64,000 nucleotides of DNA from Rhodospirillaceae bacterium (GTDB lineage Bacteria > Pseudomonadota > Alphaproteobacteria > UBA8366 > Aestuariispiraceae): NCBI GenBank assembly GCA_002709955.1, contig PAQY01000002.1:294448-358447 (forward strand), written 5' to 3'. Shown here one piece after another: positions 8,875 to 16,936 of the stretch. The notes under the pieces are model-generated. The model saw only the letters and a list, made by a program, of their open reading frames with translations, ran no database searches and was not told the origin of the DNA. Every line of letters begins with the position of its first letter. Position 1 is the first letter of the stretch. Both the position numbers and the translations under genes were made by a program.

Positions 8875-10164
8875 TTAGCTCTTAAGCTCGGTTGCCGTGC
8901 GCACCATTTCATCCACCGTCTTCAAGCTTGTCGCGGCGGAGGAATAAGCCCGTTGCGTCATGATCATGGTGCTGAATTCCAGGGCCAGATCGGTTGTCGA
9001 TTGTTCCAATGAATTGGCAGCGAAGGTGACGCGGCTGGTATCGGCCAGATCAACCAGTTGCAGCGTGCCCGAATTCGCGCCCAGTTTGAAATGGGTATCG
9101 CCTGTCCGCACCAATCGGTTCGGCTCGACCACATCCCCTACGGCGATCCGCCCGATGGGGCGCTGAAGGCCATTGGTGAAGTTGCCAATGACATTGCCGT
9201 CCTTGCCCAGGGTGATAGAGCTTAGCTGACCCTGAACGCTGCCATTCGATGACAGGCTTTCCTGGGTCACGCTGCCGCCATATTGCGTGGTGCCTGACAG
9301 GTCCAGCGTCATTGTATTCGTCGCGCCGGAATCGGCCCAGGCAACAGAAATATCCAGCGGCGTATCGGCAACGCCATTCACGGTTGCCAGATTACCAGAG
9401 GCGTCAAAAGTCACGGCGACGGGCTGAACGGCAGGGGTGGCGACCGTTCCGCCGGTCCCACTGATCGTCATATCCCAGGTATTGGCGGCGGCATTTTTAA
9501 CAAATGTCGCGATCAGTTGCTGTTCGTCATTGAAACCATCATCGTCGCCCGTGCCATCATATACCGGCAGGTCAAAGCTAAAGCTCTCCCCTGTTGCCGC
9601 AGTGGCGGGCAGGTTGACCTTCAGGCCGCCTTCCGTCGTTGCCACCGCATCATAAACATTGCCTTCCGGGTCGACCCGGATTGGCTGAAGTCCTGCGGTG
9701 GAATTTGTGTCGACGGAATATGTCTCGGTCGCCACATCATAGGGCCACCCCATCAGGTAATTGCCCTTAAGGTCGGTCAGATAGACTTCCTCAGCCCCGC
9801 CATTGGAAACAACAGATTCGCCGAATATTCCGGCATCGGTCAGTTCCAGCGTGTCATCAGAGGGCGTCAGGCTGGGCGAGGTGATGAAAAACCCTGATCC
9901 GGAGAGCGCCGCATCTAACCGGCGCTGGGTGCCATAGATAACGCCTTCCTTGTCCCGGAAAATCTGCTGGTTGGCCTGTGTGCCCAGAAAATTGCTGAAT
10001 GTGCTGCCTTTGGATTTAGAGGCGACCATCTCCTGAAAGCGGACCTGACCGGCCTTATAACCGGTGGTGGTGCTGTTTGCGATGTTGTCACTGATGTTCT
10101 GAAACGCCAGCGATTGCGCATTCATCGCGCTCACGGCGGGGGAGAACAGGGAATAAGCAACCAT
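8875..10164 (-). CDS. flgE: Flagellar hook protein FlgE family
   Basis: 429 aa from ATG 10164, which has TAAGAGG at good spacing; a longer frame to 10212 lacks this support. The N-terminal rod motif (MNAQSLAFQNISDNIANSTTTGYK, residues 14-37) and C-terminal AYSSAATSLKTVDEMVRTATEL are the paired coiled-coil segments of axial flagellar proteins. The middle has FlgE-type beta domains, and SSNGSVQGQLSSITLGKDGNVIGNFTNG is typical of the conserved hook core. Its length and Thr/Gly/Asp-rich centre favour FlgE over FlgF or FlgG. No other flagellar gene is nearby, so it is an isolated hook gene or a paralogue. Confidence 0.85.
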   Translation of the reverse strand: MVAYSLFSPAVSAMNAQSLAFQNISDNIANSTTTGYKAGQVRFQEMVASKSKGSTFSNFLGTQANQQIFRDKEGVIYGTQRRLDAALSGSGFFITSPSLTPSDDTLELTDAGIFGESVVSNGGAEEVYLTDLKGNYLMGWPYDVATETYSVDTNSTAGLQPIRVDPEGNVYDAVATTEGGLKVNLPATAATGESFSFDLPVYDGTGDDDGFNDEQQLIATFVKNAAANTWDMTISGTGGTVATPAVQPVAVTFDASGNLATVNGVADTPLDISVAWADSGATNTMTLDLSGTTQYGGSVTQESLSSNGSVQGQLSSITLGKDGNVIGNFTNGLQRPIGRIAVGDVVEPNRLVRTGDTHFKLGANSGTLQLVDLADTSRVTFAANSLEQSTTDLALEFSTMIMTQRAYSSAATSLKTVDEMVRTATELKS

Positions 10165-10312
10165 GGCAAGCCTCTTACCGTTATCATGCGGGCCGCGAAC
10201 AGACGGGCCCACAGATTTGTATGCAAGCCCTGTGCCGTTTTCACCGTTTCCCTGAGTGTTGGCGGTGATTTCATCGTTTTTTCAGAAAAGTCGACAGAAT
10301 GAAAACTGGCGC

Positions 10313-10341
10313 TTGACCTAGCCCCCGGGTCTCGGTAAATC
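10313..10341 (+). promoter_or_regulatory. Candidate sigma70-type promoter for tRNA-Glu
   Basis: TTGACC (10313-10318) and TAAATC (10336-10341) are separated by 17 nt and lie about 40 nt upstream of the mature tRNA-Glu 5' end. The -10 match is weak, so the call rests mostly on spacing and position. Confidence 0.4.
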
Positions 10342-10382
10342 CCTGCGCATACGAAGCGGCGTAACCGCCGCGCCTCGATCGC

Positions 10383-10458
10383 GACCCCTTCGTCTAGAGG
10401 CCTAGGACACCGCCCTTTCACGGCGGCAACACGGGTTCGAATCCCGTAGGGGTCGCCA
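10383..10458 (+). tRNA. tRNA-Glu (anticodon TTC)
   Basis: 76 nt with encoded CCA. The acceptor stem pairs GACCCCT with AGGGGTC. The anticodon stem CCGCC/GGCGG encloses CTTTCAC, giving anticodon TTC. The T-arm has GGTTCGAATCC. The sequence matches bacterial tRNA-Glu closely, including CGTCTAGAGGCC in the D-arm. Confidence 0.95.
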
Positions 10459-10509
10459 CTTCCTAAAAACCGCAGAAAACCGGGACTTTTTCCAGACCCA
10501 CTTGGCAAA

Positions 10510-10531
10510 TGTGTGACAGGTTTGTGTGACA
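10510..10531. repeat. Two direct copies of TGTGTGACA next to tRNA-Glu
   Basis: TGTGTGACA occurs at 10510-10518 and 10523-10531, a 13-bp period, about 50 bp beyond the 3' end of tRNA-Glu. Short direct repeats flanking a tRNA resemble integrase arm-type sites, but no integrase gene and no duplicated tRNA 3' end was found. Function unknown. Confidence 0.4.
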
Positions 10532-10575
10532 CAAAATGTGCTGTGGCGTCGAGTATCTAAACCTCGCCCGTCCCG

Positions 10576-11109
10576 CTAAGAAACCGGTTCCAGTTTGGTG
10601 TCTGGCCAGTGGAAGACCGGGGTTCGTTTGCTGGGGGCCTGGGGGTTTGGGATGGAGATGCTGTAAAGGCTGCGCGATACCATGTAGCTGGCATCTTCCG
10701 GGGTCTGGGTCAGGGTGCCGACTTCGATTTGGCCCGTGGCGCAGTTATAGGACACATCATCATTTTGCAGGGGCAGAAAGAAGCATCCATCCTTCAGTAC
10801 AAGCGGCGGGCGGTGGGTGACTGGCAGAAAGGGCAATTGTTCATTGACCTGAATGTCAAAGGTCCAGTCCTTGCCCAGATCGATCACCATTGGAAATTCA
10901 TAGGCCGGCTTGAACAGATACGGGGGATCAATGTCGTCCAGGTCCGTGCTGAGCATCAAGAGATAGGCACCGGGGAACTGGTCCTGATCCCTGTATTCGG
11001 TGCGGATTGCATAGAAACTGGATCCAGAATTGTGCAAGTGCCCGACCAGAAGATTACCACAGGGCGCTTGGTAATAGTGTTTCAGCGTATTCTTAACGAC
11101 TGTGTTCAT
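10576..11109 (-). CDS. Hypothetical protein, 177 aa
   Basis: 177 aa from ATG 11109, which has AAAAGGTG about 5 nt upstream; in-frame ATGs at 11151 and 11322 have no ribosome site. I do not recognise the family. The composition is protein-like, with aromatic and acidic patches (STDLDDIDPPYLF, HRPPLVLKDGCFFLPLQNDD). There is no signal peptide or membrane segment, and the C-terminus is Pro-rich. The complementary frame at 10609-11223 is rich in Gly, Gln and Arg and looks like its shadow. It lies in an AT-richer patch after tRNA-Glu, divergent from two lipoprotein genes. Confidence 0.6.
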   Translation of the reverse strand: MNTVVKNTLKHYYQAPCGNLLVGHLHNSGSSFYAIRTEYRDQDQFPGAYLLMLSTDLDDIDPPYLFKPAYEFPMVIDLGKDWTFDIQVNEQLPFLPVTHRPPLVLKDGCFFLPLQNDDVSYNCATGQIEVGTLTQTPEDASYMVSRSLYSISIPNPQAPSKRTPVFHWPDTKLEPVS

Positions 11110-11320
11110 ACGCGCACCTTTTACGGGTCGTGCCGCCGAATCTGTTTGCATCAGCAAATGGATAGACGAAGATATAAATCCACAAATAAAGTATGGTTTC
11201 AAACCTGTCAAAAGCGAATCTGAGTTAATACACTGAAGAAAAGTCTCCCCTTGATATAGGTAACAACTCTGGGCAGTATATTGGATAAAAGTATTTCGGC
11301 TTATAAGTTCGGGGGGATTC

Positions 11321-11872
11321 ATGAGACAGTTAAAGTTACTTATTCTTGCGCTAACGCTTGTTACGGGGTGTACCCAAATACCTCCGGTAGATTTTATGGT
11401 TCAAGATGTTGGGCCTGTTTCGAATCGTAAGGATGCGGAACTTAAGTCAATAACGGTTGGGTTTGCCCCTCAGGAACAACAAAAGACCGTTCAGGCGGAT
11501 GCTTCTATCCCTCCTGTTTGGAAAGAAGCCCTTACAGATGCCATTAACAGATCGCTAATATTTAAAGATGATCAAGAAACTAAGGTTAACCTTTCTGTTC
11601 GCGTCGTAGAGTTTGATGTCCCTGAAGTGGGAATCACAATGACAACCAAAGTTGGCGCGATATATGAAGTGATTGATAGGTCAAGTGGAGCTTTGTTGTT
11701 TTCTGATTTAATCGAAAGTGAAGGTGTTGTACCGGGTGATTATGCTTTTGTTGGAATGGTGCGAGCAGTTGAATCTTGGAACAGGGGGGTAAGAAATAAT
11801 ATCGCTCAATTCATTTTGCGACTTGAAGATGCCGATTTTTCAAAGCCAGTTTTTTTAGGTCAATCTGAATAG
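11321..11872 (+). CDS. Small lipoprotein of unknown function
   Basis: 183 aa. The N-terminus MRQLKLLILALTLVTGC is a lipoprotein signal with lipobox LVTGC (lipidated Cys17). The mature part has a short polar linker, then a domain of alternating strands (VNLSVRVVEFDVPEVGITMTTKVGAIYEVID) and a C-terminal amphipathic helix. I cannot assign a function. Codon use is visibly AT-richer than the flanking core genes. It is 31 nt upstream of a second lipoprotein gene on the same strand, so the two are probably co-transcribed. Confidence 0.7.
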   Translation: MRQLKLLILALTLVTGCTQIPPVDFMVQDVGPVSNRKDAELKSITVGFAPQEQQKTVQADASIPPVWKEALTDAINRSLIFKDDQETKVNLSVRVVEFDVPEVGITMTTKVGAIYEVIDRSSGALLFSDLIESEGVVPGDYAFVGMVRAVESWNRGVRNNIAQFILRLEDADFSKPVFLGQSE

Positions 11873-11903
11873 CAATTCAAACATTTGCTATGGGAGTTAC
11901 ATA

Positions 11904-12374
11904 TTGAAGGTTGTGTCTAATTGGTGGTTAACCTTACTGGCGGTTATCTTTGTTCTATTTACGTCAACGGGCTGTAACACCGTGGACGGAAGCGAGCGTT
12001 ACAAAGTTGCTACAATTGGAAATGCTAAGCGTTCCGTCGAGGCCATTGTTCTCTCAGCGAGACCTGTGTTTGTTTTGCCTGAAACAACAGGGGCCGGAGC
12101 AAGTCTAGGGGGTGCAATTGGTGGTGGCGTCGCTCTTAATAATAGCAACAATGTAGGTATAATATTTGCGGGTATAATAGCCGGTGCAATCGTTGGTGAT
12201 ACAGTGGAGCGCAGTGCTGGTACCAGGAAGGCCCACGAATATCTCATTCAAACCTTAAATGGAGCGCTATTGACCGTAGTACAAACAGATGAAGGAAATT
12301 CAATTTTTAGCAAAGAATCAAAAGTTATACTAATTCATGGATACCCTAGTGAGTTAATCGCAGACCCGAGATAG
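11904..12374 (+). CDS. Lipoprotein with glycine-zipper segment
   Basis: 156 aa starting at TTG 11904, with GGGAG 7 nt upstream; no in-frame ATG would keep the signal peptide. The signal ends in lipobox TSTGC (Cys24). Residues about 65-100 hold a glycine-zipper pattern (GASLGGAIGGG, then GIIFAGIIAGAIVGD), like the SlyB/Pal-associated glycine-zipper lipoproteins that pack against or insert into the outer membrane. The C-terminal ~55 residues form a small predicted beta/alpha domain. A cell-envelope role is inferred. It is AT-rich like its neighbour. Confidence 0.7.
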   Translation: MKVVSNWWLTLLAVIFVLFTSTGCNTVDGSERYKVATIGNAKRSVEAIVLSARPVFVLPETTGAGASLGGAIGGGVALNNSNNVGIIFAGIIAGAIVGDTVERSAGTRKAHEYLIQTLNGALLTVVQTDEGNSIFSKESKVILIHGYPSELIADPR

Positions 12375-12602
12375 CTTTTTAAATTGCTTATTTCAGAGAA
12401 GTAGAAAACAAAATGTCGAAATTTTTGTTGATGATTGTTTGAAGTAACTAATTGTTAATAGGAAAATATCAGCTTTTTGGATACCAAAACAATTGCCCGG
12501 TTGTGCGAATTGGGGGAAAGTTTTTTATAGGGTTTTTCCTATCTACTTGGCGCACAGGGCAGTTCTGGGGCGCAGCGTGTTGCTGGAAAGGGACGAATAG
12601 CA

Positions 12603-13031
12603 ATGCTGAAGGAATTCAAAGAATTTGCGATGCGGGGCAATGTTATTGACTTGGCTGTTGGCGTGATCCTGGGGGCGGCGTTCGGCAAGATCGTTGCCTC
12701 CCTGGTGCAGGATATTGTTATGCCGCCGCTGGGCATGCTGTTGGGCGGCGTGGATTTCAGCGAAATCTTTATCAATCTGTCCGGCCAGACCTATGCCACC
12801 CTGGCGCTGGCCCAGGAAGCCGGGGCCGCCACGATCAATATTGGGCTGTTCCTGAACAATGTCTTGAACTTCATCATCGTCGCCTTCGCGATCTTCATTG
12901 TGGTCAAGCAGATGAACCGGCTGAAAAAGGCACCGCCACCGGCAGACCCGACGACCAAGGATTGTCCGCTGTGCTTGTCCAGCGTGCCAATCAAGGCAAC
13001 CAAATGCGCGCATTGCACATCTGATCTCTAA
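12603..13031 (+). CDS. mscL: Large-conductance mechanosensitive channel
   Basis: 142 aa homopentameric channel that opens under membrane tension to release solutes during hypo-osmotic shock. The N-terminal helix and TM1 are [33 protein letters not shown]2 is near 80-105 ([16 protein letters not shown]). The periplasmic loop is standard. The C-terminal cytoplasmic tail differs from the canonical helix bundle: after [13 protein letters not shown] it ends in CPLCLSS and CAHCTSDL, a Cys4 zinc-ribbon-like knuckle. It converges with the DUF547 gene. Confidence 0.95.
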   Translation: MLKEFKEFAMRGNVIDLAVGVILGAAFGKIVASLVQDIVMPPLGMLLGGVDFSEIFINLSGQTYATLALAQEAGAATINIGLFLNNVLNFIIVAFAIFIVVKQMNRLKKAPPPADPTTKDCPLCLSSVPIKATKCAHCTSDL

Positions 13032-13050
13032 AGGTGCCTGTGGACAGGGT

Positions 13051-13929
13051 TCAGGCGGCGTTCAGGGACCAGTCATACCGGTCGTCTGAGATGGCGCTGA
13101 ACCCGTCCAGCCGGGCTTTCAGGGCGGGGGCGGCATAGTGCTTCAGATGGGCCAGCAAGGATGCGTCGGTCCCGCCGAAATCTTCGTAGAACCAATCATA
13201 CAGGCTGGACACGATCAGGCGATCGCCGTCGATCTGAATGGCTCTTTCAGAATTCACGAAGGCTTCTGCGGCCCCATTCAGCTGCTGTTCCAGGGTATCG
13301 GCCATATAGGCCTGTGGCTGTAAATCCGGGCAGCCGATGGAGGCACAATTGACGGCATAATGAATGCGGGGATCCTGCCACAGGGGGCGCAGGATGCGGT
13401 GTTCGATATCATTCAGGGACAGAGGTTGATCCTCAACACGCATCAGGTCTGCCCCCCAGGGGTCGGTGGCGAACAGGCCTGGCGAGATATTGATGTCCTG
13501 AATGGACGATACCGGCATGTGATCCAGCACCGTCCGCACGGTCTGGGCGTTGTACAGATTGACCCAGAAGGCGAATTGCTGGTCCCGGTTCAGGCGGCTG
13601 ACAGGCACCGCCTGCAACAGGGCCAGATAGTCATCCAATTGTTGCGTGGCGGCCTGGTCAAAATCACCATAGCGCACTAGGTTCACGCCGGTTTGCACGA
13701 CCACAAACCTGTTCAGAAGGTCGCTCCACGCGCTGTGATCAAGTGCGTGTGTCGATGCGGGGTCATGGGCCTGCCATCGGTCCCAAGGCTTGGCGCTGGG
13801 GGCCAATTCGCGGGCAAGGCCGCCAAATCCGGCCATGAAAGTGACACCGCAGCCCAGCGCCAGTCCGTTGAACAGGCGGCGCGTTACGTCATTCTTGCCA
13901 GACTGAGTACTGCGTGACCGTTGCACCAT
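13051..13929 (-). CDS. DUF547-domain protein, probably exported
   Basis: 292 aa from ATG 13929. The N-terminus carries a twin-arginine-like segment (TRRLFNGLALGCGVTFMAGFGG) that could direct export. The rest is a DUF547 domain with hallmark blocks QQFAFWVNLYNAQTVRTVLDH (about 120-140), DIEHRILRP, DPRIHYAVNCASIGCP with its two close Cys, and the C-terminal YDWFYEDFG. The family has a papain-like fold but its reaction is unknown. An upstream frame to 14001 gives no signal peptide. It lies just downstream of the GntR gene on the same strand (68-nt gap), so co-transcription is possible. Confidence 0.8.
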   Translation of the reverse strand: MVQRSRSTQSGKNDVTRRLFNGLALGCGVTFMAGFGGLARELAPSAKPWDRWQAHDPASTHALDHSAWSDLLNRFVVVQTGVNLVRYGDFDQAATQQLDDYLALLQAVPVSRLNRDQQFAFWVNLYNAQTVRTVLDHMPVSSIQDINISPGLFATDPWGADLMRVEDQPLSLNDIEHRILRPLWQDPRIHYAVNCASIGCPDLQPQAYMADTLEQQLNGAAEAFVNSERAIQIDGDRLIVSSLYDWFYEDFGGTDASLLAHLKHYAAPALKARLDGFSAISDDRYDWSLNAA

Positions 13930-13997
13930 TGAAGTTCCGACCCTGGACCAGATTGCTGTTGGGGTCAGATATTGGGCAGTCTGCCAAGGGGGGCAAA

Positions 13998-14678
13998 TCA
14001 CACTGCGGTGAGGGGGCCGATTAGGTCCGCCAGAATACGCCCGGTGTTGCGATAATGTGTCTGTAACAGCTGTGTTGCCGTATCGGCATCCCGCGCCAGG
14101 ACCGTGGTCATCAGGACCTGGTGTTCATTGCCGATATCCCGGTCCGGCAGTGGGCTGGAATCCCGCAGATTGGGGAATCGATATCGCTCAGTCTCGACAT
14201 ATAACTTATCGGCAAAATCCAGTAGCCATTGCGACTGGCATCCCGCGATCAAGGCGCGATGAAAGGCGTGGTGTCGCTCTTCCAAGGCGCGCAGATCCGC
14301 TTCGCTGACCGGGCGGGGCAGGGTTGAGACGCTTTTCGCCTTCAGCATCAGGGCGTGATAGGCGGCAACAACGTGTGCTTCCCAGGCATCGTCGCCTTTT
14401 TCGATGGACCGGCGCAGCGCGTCGCCTTCAATCAGGCAGCGGGTTTCGATGGCGTCCCACATTTCCGCAATGGATATCGGGGCAACAGTGAAGCCGCGCA
14501 GCGCGACATTGACCACCAATCGGTCGCTTTGCAGGCGGTTCAAGGCCTCCCGGATCGGGGAGAATCCAACGCCATAGCGCTGTTTCAACTGCTCAAGCCG
14601 CAGCGGTTGATTGGGGGGCAAGGCACCGCTGATGATATCCCATCGGACCTGCTGATAGGCTTGTTCCGCCAGTGTCAT
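13998..14678 (-). CDS. GntR-family regulator (FadR/FCD subfamily)
   Basis: 226 aa. An N-terminal winged helix (about 5-72, LKQRYGVGFSPIREALNRLQSDRLV) precedes an all-helical FCD effector domain with metal-ligand candidates in ERHHAFHRALIAG and the C-terminal EHQVLMTTVLARD and QTHYRNTG. FCD regulators usually repress neighbouring catabolic operons and release DNA on binding an organic acid. The gene is divergent from the gentisate-type dioxygenase gene, with an AT-rich palindromic site between them, so it is the probable local repressor. Confidence 0.88.
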   Translation of the reverse strand: MTLAEQAYQQVRWDIISGALPPNQPLRLEQLKQRYGVGFSPIREALNRLQSDRLVVNVALRGFTVAPISIAEMWDAIETRCLIEGDALRRSIEKGDDAWEAHVVAAYHALMLKAKSVSTLPRPVSEADLRALEERHHAFHRALIAGCQSQWLLDFADKLYVETERYRFPNLRDSSPLPDRDIGNEHQVLMTTVLARDADTATQLLQTHYRNTGRILADLIGPLTAV

Positions 14679-14730
14679 GACTTCAATTACAGTTGTTGCT
14701 CATCAAATTCTTCTAGCCTGATTTTATTAT

Positions 14731-14778
14731 CCTGGCAATATTTTCGAAAATCTTTATTTACATCGAAAATATGACAGG
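14731..14778. promoter_or_regulatory. Palindromic candidate operator between gntR and the dioxygenase gene
   Basis: ATTTTCGAAAAT at 14740-14751 is a perfect 12-bp palindrome. The motif recurs as CGAAAATAT at 14764-14772, the inverse complement of ATATTTTCG at 14738-14746. CCTG (14731-14734) and CAGG (14775-14778) extend the dyad. This is the only conspicuous symmetric element in the 153-bp divergent gap and the likely binding site of the adjacent FCD regulator. Confidence 0.55.
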
Positions 14779-14831
14779 CCACACTAAGGGCCAGTGAGTG
14801 CCACCCCGCTTATGCAGGAAGGATGTGTGTG

Positions 14832-15956
14832 ATGCCAGCAACCCGTCAGAACTATCAGGAAGATGTGGCCGGACGGGCCAATGTCGATGATACGCCGGAG
14901 CTATTGGCCTATTACGATGAATTGGACGACCTGAATGCCGGGGCGCTGTGGACGGTCGCCAACAAGATTGAACCTTGGGAGCCGCAATCCTCCTCTGTTC
15001 CCATGCTATGGCGGTATAATGACCTGCGCGACCATGTGATGCGGTCGGTTGATCTGGTAACGCCGGAAAAGGCGGGACGCCGCGTGATCTATCTGAATAA
15101 TCCGGGCCGCACCGATGTTGCTGCGGCGGTGGGGTGGCTGTATTCCGGCCTGCAGGTCATGCATCCGGGCGAGCGGGCGTCGGCGCATCGCCATTCCGCC
15201 TCCGCCCTGCGATTCATTATGGAAGGCAGTGGGGCCTATACCATCGTTGACGGGCACAAGATGACCCTGGGGCGCAATGATTTCGTCCTTACCCCCAATG
15301 GCACCTGGCACGAACATGGTGTGGATGAAGGGGGCAGCCCCTGTATCTGGCAGGATGGATTGGACATTCCTTTCGTGAACGCGATGGAAGCCAATTTCTA
15401 TCAGGTGCATCCGGATCTGGGTCAGGCTGTGGGCTATGTCGTTGATGATATGACCAAGACCTGGGGCAATCCTGGTCTGACCCCGGTGGGCGGCGCATGG
15501 GAAAAGGCCTATTCCCCGATGTTCAAATATGAATGGGAGCCGACCTATGAGGCGTTGAGCAAGTATGCAGTAACGACCGATGGGTCCCCTTTTGACGGGG
15601 TGATGATGAATTATATCAATCCCGTCACGGCTGGTCCGGTCATGCAAACCATTGGGGCCAGTATGCAGATGCTGCGGCCTGGTGAGGCGACCAAGGCGCA
15701 TCGCCATACCGGCAGCTATTTGTATCAAGTGGCCAAGGGCAGCGGGCATTCGATCATAAACGGTCAGCGATTTGATTGGCAGGAGCGCGACATCTTCTGT
15801 GTCCCCTCCTGGGCCTGGCATGAACATGCCAATGCATCGGACAGGGACGATGCCTGTCTGTTCTGTTTCAACGATTTACCCGTGATGAAGGCCCTGGGCC
15901 TGTATCGCGAAGAAGCGTTTGGCGATAATGGCGGCAACCAGCCGCTATGCGCCTGA
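14832..15956 (+). CDS. Gentisate 1,2-dioxygenase family ring-cleavage enzyme
   Basis: 374 aa bicupin. ATG 14832 is preferred because GGAAGG lies 9 nt upstream; the ATG at 14823 abuts it. Cupin 1 carries AHRHSASALRFIMEGSG with Fe-ligand histidines and WHEHG. Cupin 2 carries AHRHTGSYLYQVAKGSG and WHEHA. Gentisate dioxygenases open the ring between carboxyl and hydroxyl carbons to give maleylpyruvate. Salicylate and 1-hydroxy-2-naphthoate dioxygenases are close relatives, so the exact substrate is uncertain. It heads a catabolic run with an FAH-family hydrolase and a TAXI-TRAP importer. Confidence 0.88.
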   Translation: MPATRQNYQEDVAGRANVDDTPELLAYYDELDDLNAGALWTVANKIEPWEPQSSSVPMLWRYNDLRDHVMRSVDLVTPEKAGRRVIYLNNPGRTDVAAAVGWLYSGLQVMHPGERASAHRHSASALRFIMEGSGAYTIVDGHKMTLGRNDFVLTPNGTWHEHGVDEGGSPCIWQDGLDIPFVNAMEANFYQVHPDLGQAVGYVVDDMTKTWGNPGLTPVGGAWEKAYSPMFKYEWEPTYEALSKYAVTTDGSPFDGVMMNYINPVTAGPVMQTIGASMQMLRPGEATKAHRHTGSYLYQVAKGSGHSIINGQRFDWQERDIFCVPSWAWHEHANASDRDDACLFCFNDLPVMKALGLYREEAFGDNGGNQPLCA

Positions 15957-15987
15957 TCCCCAGATAATCTGACGAAAAGGGTGTGTT

Positions 15988-16911
15988 ATGAAACTTGTTA
16001 CCTTCCGTGCTTCGGTTGAAGCATCGGCCCGCTTGGGTGTTGTGCAATCCGATCAGGTGATTGATGTCGGCCTGCTGGGCGCAGCATTTGGGGAGGAATT
16101 TCCGACATCCATGCTGGACCTGATTGATTTGGGTCCGGCTGGTCTGGCAGCGGTTGAAGATGCCCTGGTGGAAGCTGATGGACGCTGGCCGATTGGAAGC
16201 GCATTGCCGATACAGAATGTGACCCTGTTGGCCCCCATTCCCCGCCCGCGAAAGAATATTTTTGGCATTGGGCTGAACTATGTCGAACATGTCGCGGAAT
16301 CCAGTAAATCCCTGGATACGTCCAAGGACCTGCCGACCCAGCCAGTGATCTTTTCCAAACCGCCGACGACTGTGATTGGTCCCGGTGCCGCCATTGAGCA
16401 CAACAAGGCCCTAACCCAGCAATTGGATTGGGAGGTTGAACTGGCCGTCATCATCGGGCGCACCGCCCGCAAGGTCGGCGAAGACACCGCCATGTCCCAT
16501 GTGTTTGGGTACAGCGTCATGATCGATATCAGCGCCCGGGATAACCGTCGCGCGGGTCAGTGGATCTATTCCAAGGGCCAAGACACTTTCGCGCCGTTCG
16601 GGCCCTGCATTGTCACCGCAGATGAAATCGACGATCCGCAAGGGCTGGATCTCTGGCTGACCGTCAATGGCGTGGAAAAGCAACGGTCCAACACCCGCCA
16701 CATGCTGTTTAAAATCCCGACCCTGATTTCTGATATTTCCATGGGCATGACGCTGGAGCCGGGCGATATCATCGCAACGGGGACGCCAGAAGGCGTCGGG
16801 GCTGGGCGGACGCCACAGGAATGGCTGTGGCCGGGCGATGTCGTTGTCGCCTGTGTCGAAGGGATCGGCAAGATCCGCCATCCGGTCGTTGCGATCAGCG
16901 CGGAAGACTAG
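15988..16911 (+). CDS. Fumarylacetoacetate hydrolase family protein (maleyl/fumarylpyruvate hydrolase candidate)
   Basis: 307 aa. An N-terminal capping domain is followed by the FAH fold: NIFGIGLNYVEHV, metal-ligand motif DWEVELAVIIG (two Glu), DISARDNRR, then DTFAPFGPCIV and LEPGDIIATGTPEGVG. The family cleaves C-C bonds of acylpyruvates with Mg or Mn. Placed 31 nt after a gentisate-type dioxygenase, it should hydrolyse the ring-cleavage product to pyruvate plus maleate or fumarate. No maleylpyruvate isomerase lies nearby, which leaves direct maleylpyruvate hydrolysis or a distant isomerase. The assignment is by context. Confidence 0.85.
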   Translation: MKLVTFRASVEASARLGVVQSDQVIDVGLLGAAFGEEFPTSMLDLIDLGPAGLAAVEDALVEADGRWPIGSALPIQNVTLLAPIPRPRKNIFGIGLNYVEHVAESSKSLDTSKDLPTQPVIFSKPPTTVIGPGAAIEHNKALTQQLDWEVELAVIIGRTARKVGEDTAMSHVFGYSVMIDISARDNRRAGQWIYSKGQDTFAPFGPCIVTADEIDDPQGLDLWLTVNGVEKQRSNTRHMLFKIPTLISDISMGMTLEPGDIIATGTPEGVGAGRTPQEWLWPGDVVVACVEGIGKIRHPVVAISAED

Positions 16912-16936
16912 GGTTTAGGCAAGGGGAGAAATCAGC

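Noticed and set aside
10459-10575. Integration (att) site or remnant integrase start at tRNA-Glu
   Set aside because: No integrase domain can be read in any frame and no second copy of the tRNA 3' end occurs before mscL; only the direct repeats were kept.
10609-11223. 204-codon plus-strand frame overlapping the 177-aa hypothetical gene
   Set aside because: Composition is Gly/Gln/Arg-heavy and no ribosome site precedes it; the minus-strand gene has both a better start and a more protein-like sequence.
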